Assembly: GCA_965224595.1 (NCBI GenBank)
Contig: OZ245057.1
Location: 992,001 to 1,056,000, forward strand
Source of the DNA: Aliivibrio_A sp016764915
GTDB lineage: Bacteria; Pseudomonadota; Gammaproteobacteria; Enterobacterales; Vibrionaceae
Length of the DNA stretch: 64,000 nt
Reading direction: 5' to 3'
In this document: positions 34,979 through 44,882 of the stretch, in pieces
How the letters are laid out: every line of letters starts with the position of its first letter
Position numbering within the stretch: the first letter of the stretch is position 1
Translations under genes and position numbers: made by a program
The notes under the pieces: model-generated
What the model was told of the DNA's origin: nothing
The model's database searches: none
What the model saw: the letters and a program-made list of their open reading frames with translations, nothing else

Positions 34979-37291
34979 ATGAGGATGCTTCTCTTACGGG
35001 GCAATACTCTGTTTATTACCGGTGCTATTATTGGAATTGTGTCATCAGTATTTTGGTCGGATATGCCCGGACTGCGATGGGCAGTGGCACTATTGCTGAT
35101 AACACTGGTCTCTTTTCGAATCGCAAGGCTACGGTTTGTTCAAGGCGTCGTAGTCGGTATTATCATTACTATTGTATATGGACAAAGCTACATTGCAAAA
35201 ACAGAGTCACTTAATCTTATTGGCAACGATATTATCATAAATGGCGTTGTTGATAGTCTTTTAAGTCAAAAAAAGCGGACTGTTGAATTTTTATTTGTTG
35301 TAAATCAAGTTAATGGAGATAACAGGCCCATAGGTTTGCAACCCAAAGTAAAACTTTACTGGAAAGAGCCCCCACTTAACAAAGTGATCAAGCTTAATCA
35401 GCAGTGGCAATTTTCGGTCAGATTAAAAACGCCGTATGGCCGAGTTAATGAGGCGGGGTTTGATAATGAAACTTATTTTGTTGCTCATCAGCTTAGCGGT
35501 AGTGGCAATATCATCAGCGGGACCTTATTAACTTCGGGGTACTCCTTTCGACAGCAACTATACGATAAAACGTTGCAATTGACCGAACAACTTCCCCTGC
35601 AACCACTACTGTTAGCATTGAGTTTTGGTAAAAGAGATACACTGCAAGCTGAACACTGGAAAATACTGCAACAAAGTGGACTTGCGCATTTAATGGCAAT
35701 TTCAGGGTTGCATATCGGTTTAGTTTTCTCCATGGGCTGGCTGGTGGGAGTGACGACTCGATCGTTTATGTCTACATCGACAGTGGTATGGTTGCCATTA
35801 TATTTTGCCAGTATGGCTGCGTTAAGTTATGCATGGTTAGCAGGTTTTTCGATACCCACTCAACGAGCATTAATCGCTTGTTTAATCACCTCTGTATTAT
35901 TGCTATTTCGTATAGAGTGGTCCAAATGGTTGCTATTAACCACCGTGATGTTTTGTTGTCTTCTGTTGAACCCATTCTCAAGTCTGTCGTTGAGTTTCTG
36001 GTTAACATTTATGGCGGTGGCCATTTTGTTACTGGTGATGACTCTGGGCCTAAAACCTCAACGAGTGGTGGGTGTTGAACGCGATTTATGGCGACGCTGG
36101 GCGCAGAAAATAAAAATGGTGGTATTGCTGCAGTTGGCACTCACTCTTTTTTTGATTCCATTACAAATCTCAAATTTTGGCGGCTTCAGTATTGCGTCAC
36201 CTATCATTAATATAATTGCAGTGCCATGGGTGAGTTTGATTAGTGTGCCTCTGGTTTTTTCCGCACTGCTGCTATCGAACTTCTCAGACAGTGTGGGGGC
36301 GCAGCTTTGGTGGCTGGCAGATTGTTCTCTATCACCGGTATGGTGGTTAGCAAAACAAGCCACTCAAGCTTGGTTGACTCTTGATGGCTCCTATCTACGT
36401 TTAGCGATTGCAGCTGTATCTGGAGTTCTTATTATATGGCTACTGCCAGTTAGGCGGGTAGTGGTGCTTTTGATTGTTGTGAGTGTCATAGCACTCTATC
36501 CCGATAAAAAAAAATTGGGTTGGAGCCTGGATGTGCTTGATGTTGGTCATGGCTTAGCGGTGATCATTGAAAAAGGGGGAGAGGCGATATTGTACGATAC
36601 TGGTAGTGCTTGGGAGGGCGGATCTATTGCACAACGCGTAGTGATCCCTGTTCTCCATCATCGGGGTATTGAGCAATTGGAAGGATTGATTCTTAGCCAT
36701 TCCGATAATGATCATGCTGGAGGGAAAGAGTTTATCAAGCAGATAATGAAACCTAAATGGGTTAAGAGCAGCGAGTATCAAGCTGAAATGCTGCCATGCA
36801 TTAAAGGAGAAAAATGGCAGTGGCAAGGACTGAATTTTCAAGTGTTATGGCCACCGCAACGGGTAACAAGAGCCTTTAACCCCCACTCATGCGTGATTAA
36901 AGTCTCCGATTCCTTTCACTCAATACTGTTAACCGGAGACATTACTGATGTGTCGGAGTTATTAATGCTGAACCAACATCCAAACCTTACCGCTGATCTG
37001 TTATTGGTACCTCATCACGGTAGCCGAAGCTCATCAACAGAGAGATTGTTACAGCAGCTTCAAGCAGAGGTCGCATTGGTATCAGTAGCAAAACACAATC
37101 CTTGGTCTCTTCCCTCTTTAAAAATCAAAAAACGATATCAGCAAAATAGTATTCAGTGGATAGAGACAGCAAAGTCCGGCCAAATAACGGTTCAATATGA
37201 AAACGAGAAACGGACAATTATTAGACATAGGCAGGAGTTAGCGGCAAATTGGTACCGGAAGTTATTTGGCGCGATGGGTGATAAGGAGTAG
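34979..37291 (+). CDS. comEC: competence DNA channel ComEC/Rec2
   Basis: 770 residues. An N-terminal region with an OB-fold (about residues 70-180), a multi-helix competence membrane domain (LMAISGLHIGLVFSMGW), and a C-terminal metallo-beta-lactamase-like domain (from about residue 515, LDVGHGLAVIIEKG, then SHSDNDHAGG and PHHGSRSS). It forms the inner-membrane channel for single-stranded DNA entry in natural transformation, induced on chitin in Vibrio. The first start (ATG 34979) has no leader; ATG 34985 is possible. Confidence 0.93.
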   Translation: MRMLLLRGNTLFITGAIIGIVSSVFWSDMPGLRWAVALLLITLVSFRIARLRFVQGVVVGIIITIVYGQSYIAKTESLNLIGNDIIINGVVDSLLSQKKRTVEFLFVVNQVNGDNRPIGLQPKVKLYWKEPPLNKVIKLNQQWQFSVRLKTPYGRVNEAGFDNETYFVAHQLSGSGNIISGTLLTSGYSFRQQLYDKTLQLTEQLPLQPLLLALSFGKRDTLQAEHWKILQQSGLAHLMAISGLHIGLVFSMGWLVGVTTRSFMSTSTVVWLPLYFASMAALSYAWLAGFSIPTQRALIACLITSVLLLFRIEWSKWLLLTTVMFCCLLLNPFSSLSLSFWLTFMAVAILLLVMTLGLKPQRVVGVERDLWRRWAQKIKMVVLLQLALTLFLIPLQISNFGGFSIASPIINIIAVPWVSLISVPLVFSALLLSNFSDSVGAQLWWLADCSLSPVWWLAKQATQAWLTLDGSYLRLAIAAVSGVLIIWLLPVRRVVVLLIVVSVIALYPDKKKLGWSLDVLDVGHGLAVIIEKGGEAILYDTGSAWEGGSIAQRVVIPVLHHRGIEQLEGLILSHSDNDHAGGKEFIKQIMKPKWVKSSEYQAEMLPCIKGEKWQWQGLNFQVLWPPQRVTRAFNPHSCVIKVSDSFHSILLTGDITDVSELLMLNQHPNLTADLLLVPHHGSRSSSTERLLQQLQAEVALVSVAKHNPWSLPSLKIKKRYQQNSIQWIETAKSGQITVQYENEKRTIIRHRQELAANWYRKLFGAMGDKE

Positions 37292-37325
37292 AATGGGTGA
37301 ATTGTTTTCAGAAAATAAGTAATTC

Positions 37326-39074
37326 ATGTCGACTCAAACAGATGAAACAACGTTAACCACTTTTAAACGCTTGTGGCCCTACATTAAAGATTATAAAAAA
37401 GGGCTAGTGGTCGCCGCTATTGCACTGGTCATTAATGCTGCAGGTGATACTTATATGATTTCGTTACTTAAACCTTTACTTGATGAAGGTTTTGGTAATG
37501 CAGAGTCTGATTTTCTAAAAGTGATGCCGTTTATCCTTATGGGAATGATGGCAGTAAGAGGAGCCAGTGGTTTTGTCTCTGCATACTGTTTGAGTTGGGT
37601 TTCAGGCAATGTGGTGATGAAAATTCGTCGAAAAATGTTTAATCACTTTATGAAAATGCCCGTCAGTTTCTTTGATAAAGAGTCTACAGGCTCCCTGCTA
37701 TCTCGAATTACTTATGATTCAGAGCAGGTCGCAGCCGCAACAAGTGGTTCATTGGTGACTATTGTACGTGAAGGTGCCAGTATTATTGGTTTGGTCACTC
37801 TGATGTTTTGGAGCAGCTGGCAGCTCTCTATAGTATTATTGGTTATTGCGCCAGTTGTGGCAGTTACCATCGGTGTTGTCTCTAAACGCTTTAGAAAAAT
37901 CAGTAAGAATATGCAAGATATGATGGGACATGTGACCTCATCGTCTGAGCAGATGCTAAAAGGGCACAAAGTCGTATTGAGTTATGGTGGGCAACGTGTT
38001 GAGAGCGGACGTTTTGATAAAGTCAGCAACGATATGCGTCAGCAGACCATGAAGTTGGTTACCGCTCAAGCGATTGCTAACCCTGTGATTCAAATGATCG
38101 CCTCTGTCGCTTTAGTGGTTGTGCTGTTTTTAGCCAGCAATGAATCGATAAAAAGTGAGTTAACACCCGGTACTTTTACGGTAATTTTTTCAGCGATGTT
38201 TGGTCTGTTAAAACCACTTAAATCGCTTACTAATGTGACCTCGCAATTTCAACGAGGTATGGCTGCATGTAGTACCTTGTTTGGTTTGATGGACTTAGAA
38301 CCAGAAAAAGACAGCGGCACATTAACGGTAGAAAAGGCCAAAGGTGATATTAAAGTATCGGATATCACCTTTACTTACGCTGGCAAAGATGCCCCTGCTT
38401 TACGAAATGTGAGTTTTGATATCCCGCGGGGAAAAACGGTTGCGTTAGTCGGGCGTTCCGGTTCAGGGAAAAGTACCATTGCTAATCTGTTTACCCGCTT
38501 TTATGAACTTGACTCGGGCGGGATCTATTTAGATGGTCATGAAATTAAAGAGTACAACTTATCGAATCTTCGAGAGCATTTTGCGGTGGTATCACAAAAT
38601 GTACATCTGTTTAATGACACGGTAGCAAACAACATTGCGTATGCAGCAACGGAAAAATACAGCCGCGAAGAGATAGAAAAAGCCGCAGAGTTAGCATCAG
38701 CGACGGATTTTATTAAAGATATGGCCCTAGGTTTTGATACTGTGATTGGCGAAAATGGCGCCAGCCTATCCGGTGGTCAGCGTCAACGTATAGCAATTGC
38801 TAGAGCCCTGTTAAGAAATTCACCAGTACTGGTGTTGGATGAAGCGACGTCGGCACTGGATACGGAATCAGAAAAAGCGATTCAAACGGCGTTGGTAGAG
38901 TTACAGAAAGATCGTACGGTGTTAGTCATCGCCCATCGTCTTTCTACGATTGAAAATGCCGATGAGATTTTAGTGGTGGACGAAGGTAAAATTATCGAAC
39001 GAGGTAATCACCAGGCTCTAATTGATTCTAATGGCGTATATGCCCAGTTATATAAAATTCAGTTTGGCGAATGA
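37326..39074 (+). CDS. msbA: lipid A flippase MsbA
   Basis: 582 residues, matching E. coli MsbA in length. Six TM helices, then an ATPase with Walker A GRSGSGKST, LSGGQRQRIAIARALL and VLVLDEATSALD. It flips core-lipid A across the inner membrane. The stop overlaps the lpxK start (ATGA), the classic msbA-lpxK operon. Confidence 0.96.
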   Translation: MSTQTDETTLTTFKRLWPYIKDYKKGLVVAAIALVINAAGDTYMISLLKPLLDEGFGNAESDFLKVMPFILMGMMAVRGASGFVSAYCLSWVSGNVVMKIRRKMFNHFMKMPVSFFDKESTGSLLSRITYDSEQVAAATSGSLVTIVREGASIIGLVTLMFWSSWQLSIVLLVIAPVVAVTIGVVSKRFRKISKNMQDMMGHVTSSSEQMLKGHKVVLSYGGQRVESGRFDKVSNDMRQQTMKLVTAQAIANPVIQMIASVALVVVLFLASNESIKSELTPGTFTVIFSAMFGLLKPLKSLTNVTSQFQRGMAACSTLFGLMDLEPEKDSGTLTVEKAKGDIKVSDITFTYAGKDAPALRNVSFDIPRGKTVALVGRSGSGKSTIANLFTRFYELDSGGIYLDGHEIKEYNLSNLREHFAVVSQNVHLFNDTVANNIAYAATEKYSREEIEKAAELASATDFIKDMALGFDTVIGENGASLSGGQRQRIAIARALLRNSPVLVLDEATSALDTESEKAIQTALVELQKDRTVLVIAHRLSTIENADEILVVDEGKIIERGNHQALIDSNGVYAQLYKIQFGE

Positions 39075-40078
39075 TTGAGAAAATTTGGTTTGAAAACCAC
39101 CCAATAGGTTGGTTGCTGTGGCCACTATTTTGGCCTTTGAGTAAAGTGTATGCGTACATCGCAGTGCGTAGGCGCCGCGCATACCAATGTGGAATAAAGA
39201 GTGCTTACCGTTCAACGGTTCCTGTTGTTGTAGTGGGCAATATCACCGCCGGTGGAAATGGTAAAACACCGGTCGTAGTCTGGCTAGTTGAAGCGTTATC
39301 CCGAATGGGTTTGAAAGTGGGAGTGGCTTCACGTGGTTATGGTGGTAAAGCGCCGCACTATCCCTACCTTGTCAATGAAGAGACAACAGCGGAAGTCGCT
39401 GGAGATGAACCCGTACTTATTCAACGTCGAACTCAAGCAAGTGTCGTCGTCGCGCCAGTTAGAAGTGACGCGGTAAAACTGTTAGAGCAACAAGGGGTGG
39501 ATATTGTCATTACAGATGATGGCTTGCAGCACTATGCGTTGGAACGTGATATTGAGATTATTGTTATTGATGGTCAGCGACGCTTTGGTAATCAGCACTA
39601 TATTCCCCTTGGACCACTGCGAGAAGGAATGCATCGTTTAGCCGAAGTCGACTTTACGATCTGCAACGGCACTTCTCAAGAAAGTGATGAAATGCCAATG
39701 ACGCTTAAGCCGAGCCAACTGATTAACTTGAAAACGGGCGAAAAAAGAGCGGTTACTGATCTTAAGGAGATTGTCGCTTTTGCCGGAATCGGCCATCCGC
39801 CTCGTTTTTTTAATACATTAAAACAGCTCGATGCCAATATAGTGTATACACAAGGGTTTGTGGATCACCAAGTCTTTAAAAGAGATGAAATAGAGAGCCT
39901 TGAAAAAAAGGGTCAACATCTCGTAATGACAGAAAAAGATGCGGTTAAATGTCGACATTTTGCTAAAAATAATTGGTGGTACCTTCCCGTTGATGCAGTA
40001 TTACCACCACAAGATTCGCAACGTATTATTAACCGGATATTAGAGGTAAAAGAACAGTATGGATCATCGTCTACTTGA
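39071..40078 (+). CDS. lpxK: tetraacyldisaccharide 4'-kinase LpxK
   Basis: 335 residues. Walker A GNITAGGNGKTP and the LpxK region DDGLQHYALERDIEIIVID (in two parts) are visible, with an N-terminal membrane-associated helix. It phosphorylates the lipid A disaccharide at 4'. It overlaps msbA at its start and the Trm112-like gene by 20 bases at its end. Confidence 0.96.
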   Translation: MIEKIWFENHPIGWLLWPLFWPLSKVYAYIAVRRRRAYQCGIKSAYRSTVPVVVVGNITAGGNGKTPVVVWLVEALSRMGLKVGVASRGYGGKAPHYPYLVNEETTAEVAGDEPVLIQRRTQASVVVAPVRSDAVKLLEQQGVDIVITDDGLQHYALERDIEIIVIDGQRRFGNQHYIPLGPLREGMHRLAEVDFTICNGTSQESDEMPMTLKPSQLINLKTGEKRAVTDLKEIVAFAGIGHPPRFFNTLKQLDANIVYTQGFVDHQVFKRDEIESLEKKGQHLVMTEKDAVKCRHFAKNNWWYLPVDAVLPPQDSQRIINRILEVKEQYGSSST

Positions 40079-40238
40079 AATCGTGGCTTGTCCGGTATGC
40101 AAAGGTAAACTGAACTACAATAAAGAGAATCAAGAGTTAGTCTGTAACATTGATAGACTGGCTTACCCAGTAAAAGAGGGGATTCCTGTGATGTTGGAGC
40201 CGGAGGCTCGTCGCCTAACTGCTGAAGAGGTCAAGTAA
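40059..40238 (+). CDS. ycaR: Trm112 family protein (YcaR)
   Basis: A 59-residue Trm112/UPF0434 protein read from ATG 40059 to TAA 40238. It starts MDHRLLEIVACPVCKGKLNY, and the CPVC plus a later CNIDRLAYPVKEGIPVML segment fit the family. The gene overlaps lpxK by 20 bases and its TAA shares one base with the kdsB ATG. It is in the usual lpxK-ycaR-kdsB order. In bacteria its role is unclear; eukaryotic relatives activate methyltransferases. Confidence 0.93.
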   Translation: MDHRLLEIVACPVCKGKLNYNKENQELVCNIDRLAYPVKEGIPVMLEPEARRLTAEEVK

Positions 40239-40990
40239 TGTCATTTACTGTCATTATTCCTGCTCGTTATCAATCATCTAGATTGCCTGGCAAACCGCTC
40301 GCTGATATTTGTGGTAAACCGATGATCCAGTGGGTGCATGAACAAGCTTGCCTAGCCGGAGCTGAACAAGTGATTATTGCCACTGACGACTCACGCATCG
40401 AATCTGTAGTAAAAGCATTTGGTGGCGAAGTGTGCATGACCTCACCAGAACATCAATCGGGAACCGAACGTTTAGCCGAAGTTATCGAAAAATTTAACAT
40501 TCGAGACGATCAAATCGTCGTGAATGTACAAGGTGATGAGCCGTTAATTCCTCCCTCCATCATTCGACAAGTGGCAGACAATTTAGCATCGGTTTCTGCA
40601 CCAATGGCAACTCTCGGAGTAGAGATTGAACATGAACAAGAGGTGTTTAATCCCAATGCGGTGAAGGTCGTCATGGACCAAGAGGGATTTGCTCTCTATT
40701 TTAGCCGTGCCACCATACCTTGGGATCGTGACAACTTTGCTAAAAACCCTGCGCAGATAAGCTCACCGTTGTTAAGGCATGTAGGGATTTATGCCTATAG
40801 AGCGGGTTTTATTAATACCTATATTAATTGGCAACCGAGTGTTCTTGAGAAAATAGAGTGTTTAGAACAGCTCAGAGTGCTGTGGTATGGCGAAAGAATT
40901 CATGTTGCCGTAGCTAGTGAAGCGCCTCCTGCAGGTGTTGATACACCTGAAGATTTAGCGCAAGTGTGCCAGATTATCAGCCAGCGATAG
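40238..40990 (+). CDS. kdsB: CMP-KDO synthetase KdsB
   Basis: 250 residues, 3-deoxy-manno-octulosonate cytidylyltransferase. The nucleotidyltransferase signature PARYQSSRLPGKPL is at the N terminus, and VVNVQGDEPLIPPSII and the late RVLWYGERIHV segments are typical. It activates KDO for lipopolysaccharide core synthesis. It is the last gene of the comEC-msbA-lpxK-ycaR-kdsB operon and is followed by a terminator. Confidence 0.96.
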   Translation: MSFTVIIPARYQSSRLPGKPLADICGKPMIQWVHEQACLAGAEQVIIATDDSRIESVVKAFGGEVCMTSPEHQSGTERLAEVIEKFNIRDDQIVVNVQGDEPLIPPSIIRQVADNLASVSAPMATLGVEIEHEQEVFNPNAVKVVMDQEGFALYFSRATIPWDRDNFAKNPAQISSPLLRHVGIYAYRAGFINTYINWQPSVLEKIECLEQLRVLWYGERIHVAVASEAPPAGVDTPEDLAQVCQIISQR

Positions 40991-41005
40991 TGACAAAGTC
41001 GATAA

Positions 41006-41040
41006 AAAACCAGAGCGTGTCAACGTTCTGGTTTTTTTTT
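41006..41040. terminator. terminator between kdsB and elyC
   Basis: Stem AAAACCAGAGCG / CGTTCTGGTTTT, with one G-U pair, a 6-base loop and a T-run. It lies between convergent genes and can serve both. Confidence 0.88.
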
Positions 41041-41060
41041 ATTTTAAGAGAGTGGTCGGT

Positions 41061-41843
41061 TTAGATCTGTGAGTTTTCAACGTCAGTTAAAGAGTCACGG
41101 AGTTGCTGCCACCATTGACCGAGTTTTTCATACCAGTATCTTTCAGACTGCTCTAAGTAGAGTGCTTTAGGGAAATACTTCTCCCACGGTTGGTTAATTT
41201 CTGAGTGGGCAAGATAGTTAGTTGGGGCTGGAATGGGTTCGATACCCGCATTTCTGAATTCATACATTGCACGAGTCATGTGGCTTGCTGAGGTCACTAA
41301 GACCATTTTACTGCTCTGTACAAATACCGCTGCCTGATGGGCTTCTTCCCATGTGTCTCGAGCAGTTTCCAGTAACATAATACTCGGCTTTGTCACCCCA
41401 AGAGAGAGAGCCACTTTGGCCATCATTCTTGCGTGACTCACACTGGAACCACCATCATAGCCTGAAAGAATCAATCTTGCTCCTGGGTACATGCGATAAA
41501 TTCGTATCGCTTCAATAAGGCGCATCAAAGCCGCACGACTCAATTCTGAGACTGGAGAGATTTCATCGTCTACAACATGGCCATTACCCAGCACCATTAT
41601 GTATTCTATGGGCTCATCGGTGGGTAAGAAGGTTGGGAACTCTCTTTCTAACGGTTTAAGCATGCTAGTCGAGAAAGGTTGAAAAGAGAGAACAAAAAGG
41701 CCGAGTATCGAGAGAGTCAATAAACAGGATGCCATGGTCTTTCTTTGGGTGAACCATAAGAGCAATAGCCCCAAAACACCGATAATCAACAGTGCAGGTA
41801 GAGGCATAAGAAGAGAAGAGAGCGTTTTTTTTAGTTCAAACAT
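41061..41843 (-). CDS. elyC: envelope biogenesis factor ElyC
   Basis: 260 residues with two N-terminal TM helices (residues about 14-32 and 38-56) and a DUF218 domain: IMVLGNGHVVDDEI, LSRAALMRLIEAIR, ILSGYDGGSSVSHARMMA and VLVTSASHMTRAM. E. coli ElyC affects peptidoglycan assembly at low temperature and the use of the undecaprenyl carrier. It starts 114 bases from the divergent cmoM start, with no room for a long intergenic promoter region. Confidence 0.88.
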   Translation of the reverse strand: MFELKKTLSSLLMPLPALLIIGVLGLLLLWFTQRKTMASCLLTLSILGLFVLSFQPFSTSMLKPLEREFPTFLPTDEPIEYIMVLGNGHVVDDEISPVSELSRAALMRLIEAIRIYRMYPGARLILSGYDGGSSVSHARMMAKVALSLGVTKPSIMLLETARDTWEEAHQAAVFVQSSKMVLVTSASHMTRAMYEFRNAGIEPIPAPTNYLAHSEINQPWEKYFPKALYLEQSERYWYEKLGQWWQQLRDSLTDVENSQI

Positions 41844-41956
41844 ACTACGTAGACCGAAAATCCATCAATTGAATGCGAAAAGAGCTTACAAGACTGTATT
41901 CCTACAGAGCATATGAGACAATAAGCGACCGAATAGAACATCATAACTTAACTGCC

Positions 41957-42760
41957 TTGATTATAGACCGAAATTTCGACGATATTGCGCACAAATTTGC
42001 TAAAAACATTTATGGCTCTGCAAAGGGCGATATTCGCCAAACGATTGTTTGGCAAGATATTGAGCAAATATTGTCCCTTATTGAACAGTTGCCACAGTCT
42101 CTGACTATTTTAGATGCCGGAGGCGGAATTGGACAACTCTCTCAAAAAGTGGCAGAAAGAGGCCATCACATCACTTTATGTGACATCTCTTCTGAAATGC
42201 TCACGCTAGCGAAGCAATCTATTGAACATAATGACCTGCTTAACCAATATCGACTGATTCACAGTCCGATACAAGCGATCGGTGAACATATTACAGAACC
42301 GTTTGAACTGGTGTTGTTCCACGCAGTGATGGAGTGGTTAGTTGACCCTAAAGAGGCGCTGGATGTTCTATTAAATCAGATTAAACCTGGTGGCGTTATT
42401 TCCATCATGTTTTACAACCACCACGGACTGGTATTTAAAAATGTGGTTTGCGGAAATATTCCGCATGTATTGGATGATATGCCATATAGAAAGCGGTTTA
42501 AATTACAACCGCAACAAGGGTTAAAACCAGAAGATGTATATTCGTGGATTGAAGATGCAGGGTTTGACATTAAAGGAAAATCAGGGATACGGTGTTTTAA
42601 TGATTACATTGGCAACATGGAGTATAACGGTGCTTATACTGCAGACGATGTGCTGTTATTAGAACAAAAGCTTTGTCGCCAAGAGCCATATCTGTCTCTT
42701 GGTCGTTATATTCATGTTTGGGCGCAAAAGCCACATGAGAGTAATGAAAACAATAAATAA
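41957..42760 (+). CDS. cmoM: tRNA 5-carboxymethoxyuridine methyltransferase CmoM
   Basis: 267 residues if started at TTG 41957, giving MIIDRNFDDIAHKFAKNIYG, which aligns with E. coli CmoM (261 residues). ATG 41873 would add 28 residues not found in the family. The SAM-binding motif is LDAGGGIGQLS. It methylates 5-carboxymethoxyuridine at the tRNA wobble position. It is the first gene before mukF, a linkage (formerly smtA) conserved in gammaproteobacteria. The Shine-Dalgarno is weak for both starts. Confidence 0.9.
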   Translation: MIIDRNFDDIAHKFAKNIYGSAKGDIRQTIVWQDIEQILSLIEQLPQSLTILDAGGGIGQLSQKVAERGHHITLCDISSEMLTLAKQSIEHNDLLNQYRLIHSPIQAIGEHITEPFELVLFHAVMEWLVDPKEALDVLLNQIKPGGVISIMFYNHHGLVFKNVVCGNIPHVLDDMPYRKRFKLQPQQGLKPEDVYSWIEDAGFDIKGKSGIRCFNDYIGNMEYNGAYTADDVLLLEQKLCRQEPYLSLGRYIHVWAQKPHESNENNK

Positions 42761-42778
42761 GTGTGTAAAGGAAACAGG

Positions 42779-44116
42779 ATGAGTCAGTTTTCGACTGCGA
42801 TGCCTGATCAAACCATTGACGAAATGGTTGGTTGGGTTAAGCAACAAGATCTCTCTTTAAACTTACCCCCAGAGAGATTGGCATTTCTATTAGCCATTGC
42901 TGTTTTAAGTAATGAACGATACGACGAAGAACTTGGAGAAGGTGAGCTGCATGATGCATTTAAAATCGTCAGTGACCTGTTCGAACAGTCAAGCGATACA
43001 CAGGTATTTAGAGCAAATAACGCCATTAATGAGTTGGTTCGCCAGCGATTAGTCAGCCGCTTTAGTGGAGAGTCAACTGAGTGCGCAAGCATCTATCGGC
43101 TCACACCACTTGCGATTGGTATTACGGATTATTACGTCAGACACCGTCAGTTCTCTAAATTAAAACTGTCCATTCAGTTAACGATGGCAGCGGACGAGAT
43201 TCAAAAAGCAGTGAATTCTGCCACTGCAGGTGGGTCCGAACAATTTTGGCGCACCAACGTTTTTGCTGTTCTGAAATACAGCGTTGGTGAGATTTTTGAT
43301 CGTATTGATTTAAACCAGCGTGTGATGGATGAGCAACAGCAAGAGGTCAAGAGTAATATTGCTGAGCTGCTGAATCAGAATTGGCGTGAAGCGATTTCAA
43401 ACTGTGAACATCTACTTAATGAAACGTCCGGTACGTTGCGCGAACTGCAAGACTCGTTGCAAGCCGCCGGTGATCAACTGCAAACACAGCTGCTGGATAT
43501 CCAAGAGCTGGTTTATGGCGTCGATGAGTTGGAGTTTATTGAAACGCTGATTTATTCACTGCAGATGAAACTGGATCGTATTGTTAGCTGGGGACAGCAA
43601 GCGATCGACTTGTGGATTGGTTATGACCGCCATGTGCATAAATTTATTCGAACCGCTATCGATATGGATAAAAACAGAGCCTTTAGTCAGAGATTAAGGC
43701 AATCAATTGGTGATTATTTTGACGCTCCTTGGTATTTAACCTTTTCTGATGCGCAAAGACTGCGCGATCTGCGCGATGAAGCCTTGATTTTACGCGATGA
43801 AGAGGTGACGGGGACCATACCTGAAGCGGTTGAGTATGAAGAGCTTACCGTTGTTAACGAATTGCTAGCAACTCAGATTGAACAGATGTTAAAACGCTAT
43901 AAACAGACGGGTGCAGCTATAGAGTTGAGTCGTGTGTTAAAGGATTACCTAGAGCAATATCCACAAAGTCAGCACTTTGATTTGGCAAAAATTATCGTAG
44001 ACCAAGCTGTACATCTAGGCTATTCAGAGTCTGATTTGAAAGCCGTACAGCCGATTTGGCAATCCATTAATAAATTTGGTGCGAAGGTACAAGCAAATGT
44101 CATTGACAAATATTGA
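42779..44116 (+). CDS. mukF: condensin kleisin MukF
   Basis: 445 residues from ATG 42779 (MSQFSTAMPDQTIDEM), preceded by AAGGA; the in-frame GTG at 42761 is not needed. It has an N-terminal winged-helix dimer domain, a helical middle and a C-terminal MukB-head binding part. It bridges MukB heads and MukE in the chromosome-organising condensin. It overlaps mukE by 20 bases. Confidence 0.95.
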   Translation: MSQFSTAMPDQTIDEMVGWVKQQDLSLNLPPERLAFLLAIAVLSNERYDEELGEGELHDAFKIVSDLFEQSSDTQVFRANNAINELVRQRLVSRFSGESTECASIYRLTPLAIGITDYYVRHRQFSKLKLSIQLTMAADEIQKAVNSATAGGSEQFWRTNVFAVLKYSVGEIFDRIDLNQRVMDEQQQEVKSNIAELLNQNWREAISNCEHLLNETSGTLRELQDSLQAAGDQLQTQLLDIQELVYGVDELEFIETLIYSLQMKLDRIVSWGQQAIDLWIGYDRHVHKFIRTAIDMDKNRAFSQRLRQSIGDYFDAPWYLTFSDAQRLRDLRDEALILRDEEVTGTIPEAVEYEELTVVNELLATQIEQMLKRYKQTGAAIELSRVLKDYLEQYPQSQHFDLAKIIVDQAVHLGYSESDLKAVQPIWQSINKFGAKVQANVIDKY

Positions 44117-44882
44117 AGATTTTATGCCTGAAAAATTGGCACAAGCGATTGCAAACCCGCTTTTTCCAGAGCTAGACAGCTTATTACGTGCGGGCCGACA
44201 CATCTCAACGGATGACTTAGATAACCACGGTTTTTTAATCGAATTCGACAGTGAATTAGCGCTTTTCTATCAACGTTACCATGCAGAGTTAGTCAAAGCA
44301 CCGGAAGGGTTTTTCTATCTGCGTCCCCGTTCAACGTCATTAATCAGCCGCAGTGTATTGGCTGAGATTGACATGTTAGTGGGTAAAGTGCTCTGCTTTT
44401 TATATTTAAGTCCAGAGCGACTGGCCCATGAAGGTATCTTCACCAATCAAGAATTGTTTGATGAGCTAATTACGCTTTCAGATGAAAAAAAATTGATGAA
44501 GTTAGTGACCAATCGAGCCACTGGCTCTGATCTAGATCGTGAAAAACTCTATGACAAAGTGAAAACCTCTCTACGACGCTTACGTCGTTTAGGTATGGTA
44601 TTGCCTGTAGGTGAAAACGGTAAATTTAGAATCAGCGAAGCGGTTTTTCGTTTTGGTGCCGATGTGCGTGTTGGTGATGACGTTCGTGATGCACAGTTGC
44701 GGTTGATCAGAGATGGTGAGGCGGTGGTGGTTCATCAACAACCGCATAGTCAATCAACCCTAGATCTAAATAATGAATTAGACACAGAGAGTGAGAATAC
44801 CGAGCAAGAAGATCAGCTTGACCTGCTTGAACAGAGTAACTATCTAACAGAAAAAGACAATGTAGTGGAAGGTGAAGTATGA
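44097..44882 (+). CDS. mukE: condensin subunit MukE
   Basis: 261 residues from ATG 44097 (MSLTNIEDFMPEKLAQAI), with AAGG about ten bases upstream. It is built of winged-helix domains, with an acidic tail. It binds MukF and regulates MukB DNA loading. It overlaps mukF upstream and mukB downstream (ATGA), so all three subunits are translationally coupled. Confidence 0.95.
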   Translation: MSLTNIEDFMPEKLAQAIANPLFPELDSLLRAGRHISTDDLDNHGFLIEFDSELALFYQRYHAELVKAPEGFFYLRPRSTSLISRSVLAEIDMLVGKVLCFLYLSPERLAHEGIFTNQELFDELITLSDEKKLMKLVTNRATGSDLDREKLYDKVKTSLRRLRRLGMVLPVGENGKFRISEAVFRFGADVRVGDDVRDAQLRLIRDGEAVVVHQQPHSQSTLDLNNELDTESENTEQEDQLDLLEQSNYLTEKDNVVEGEV

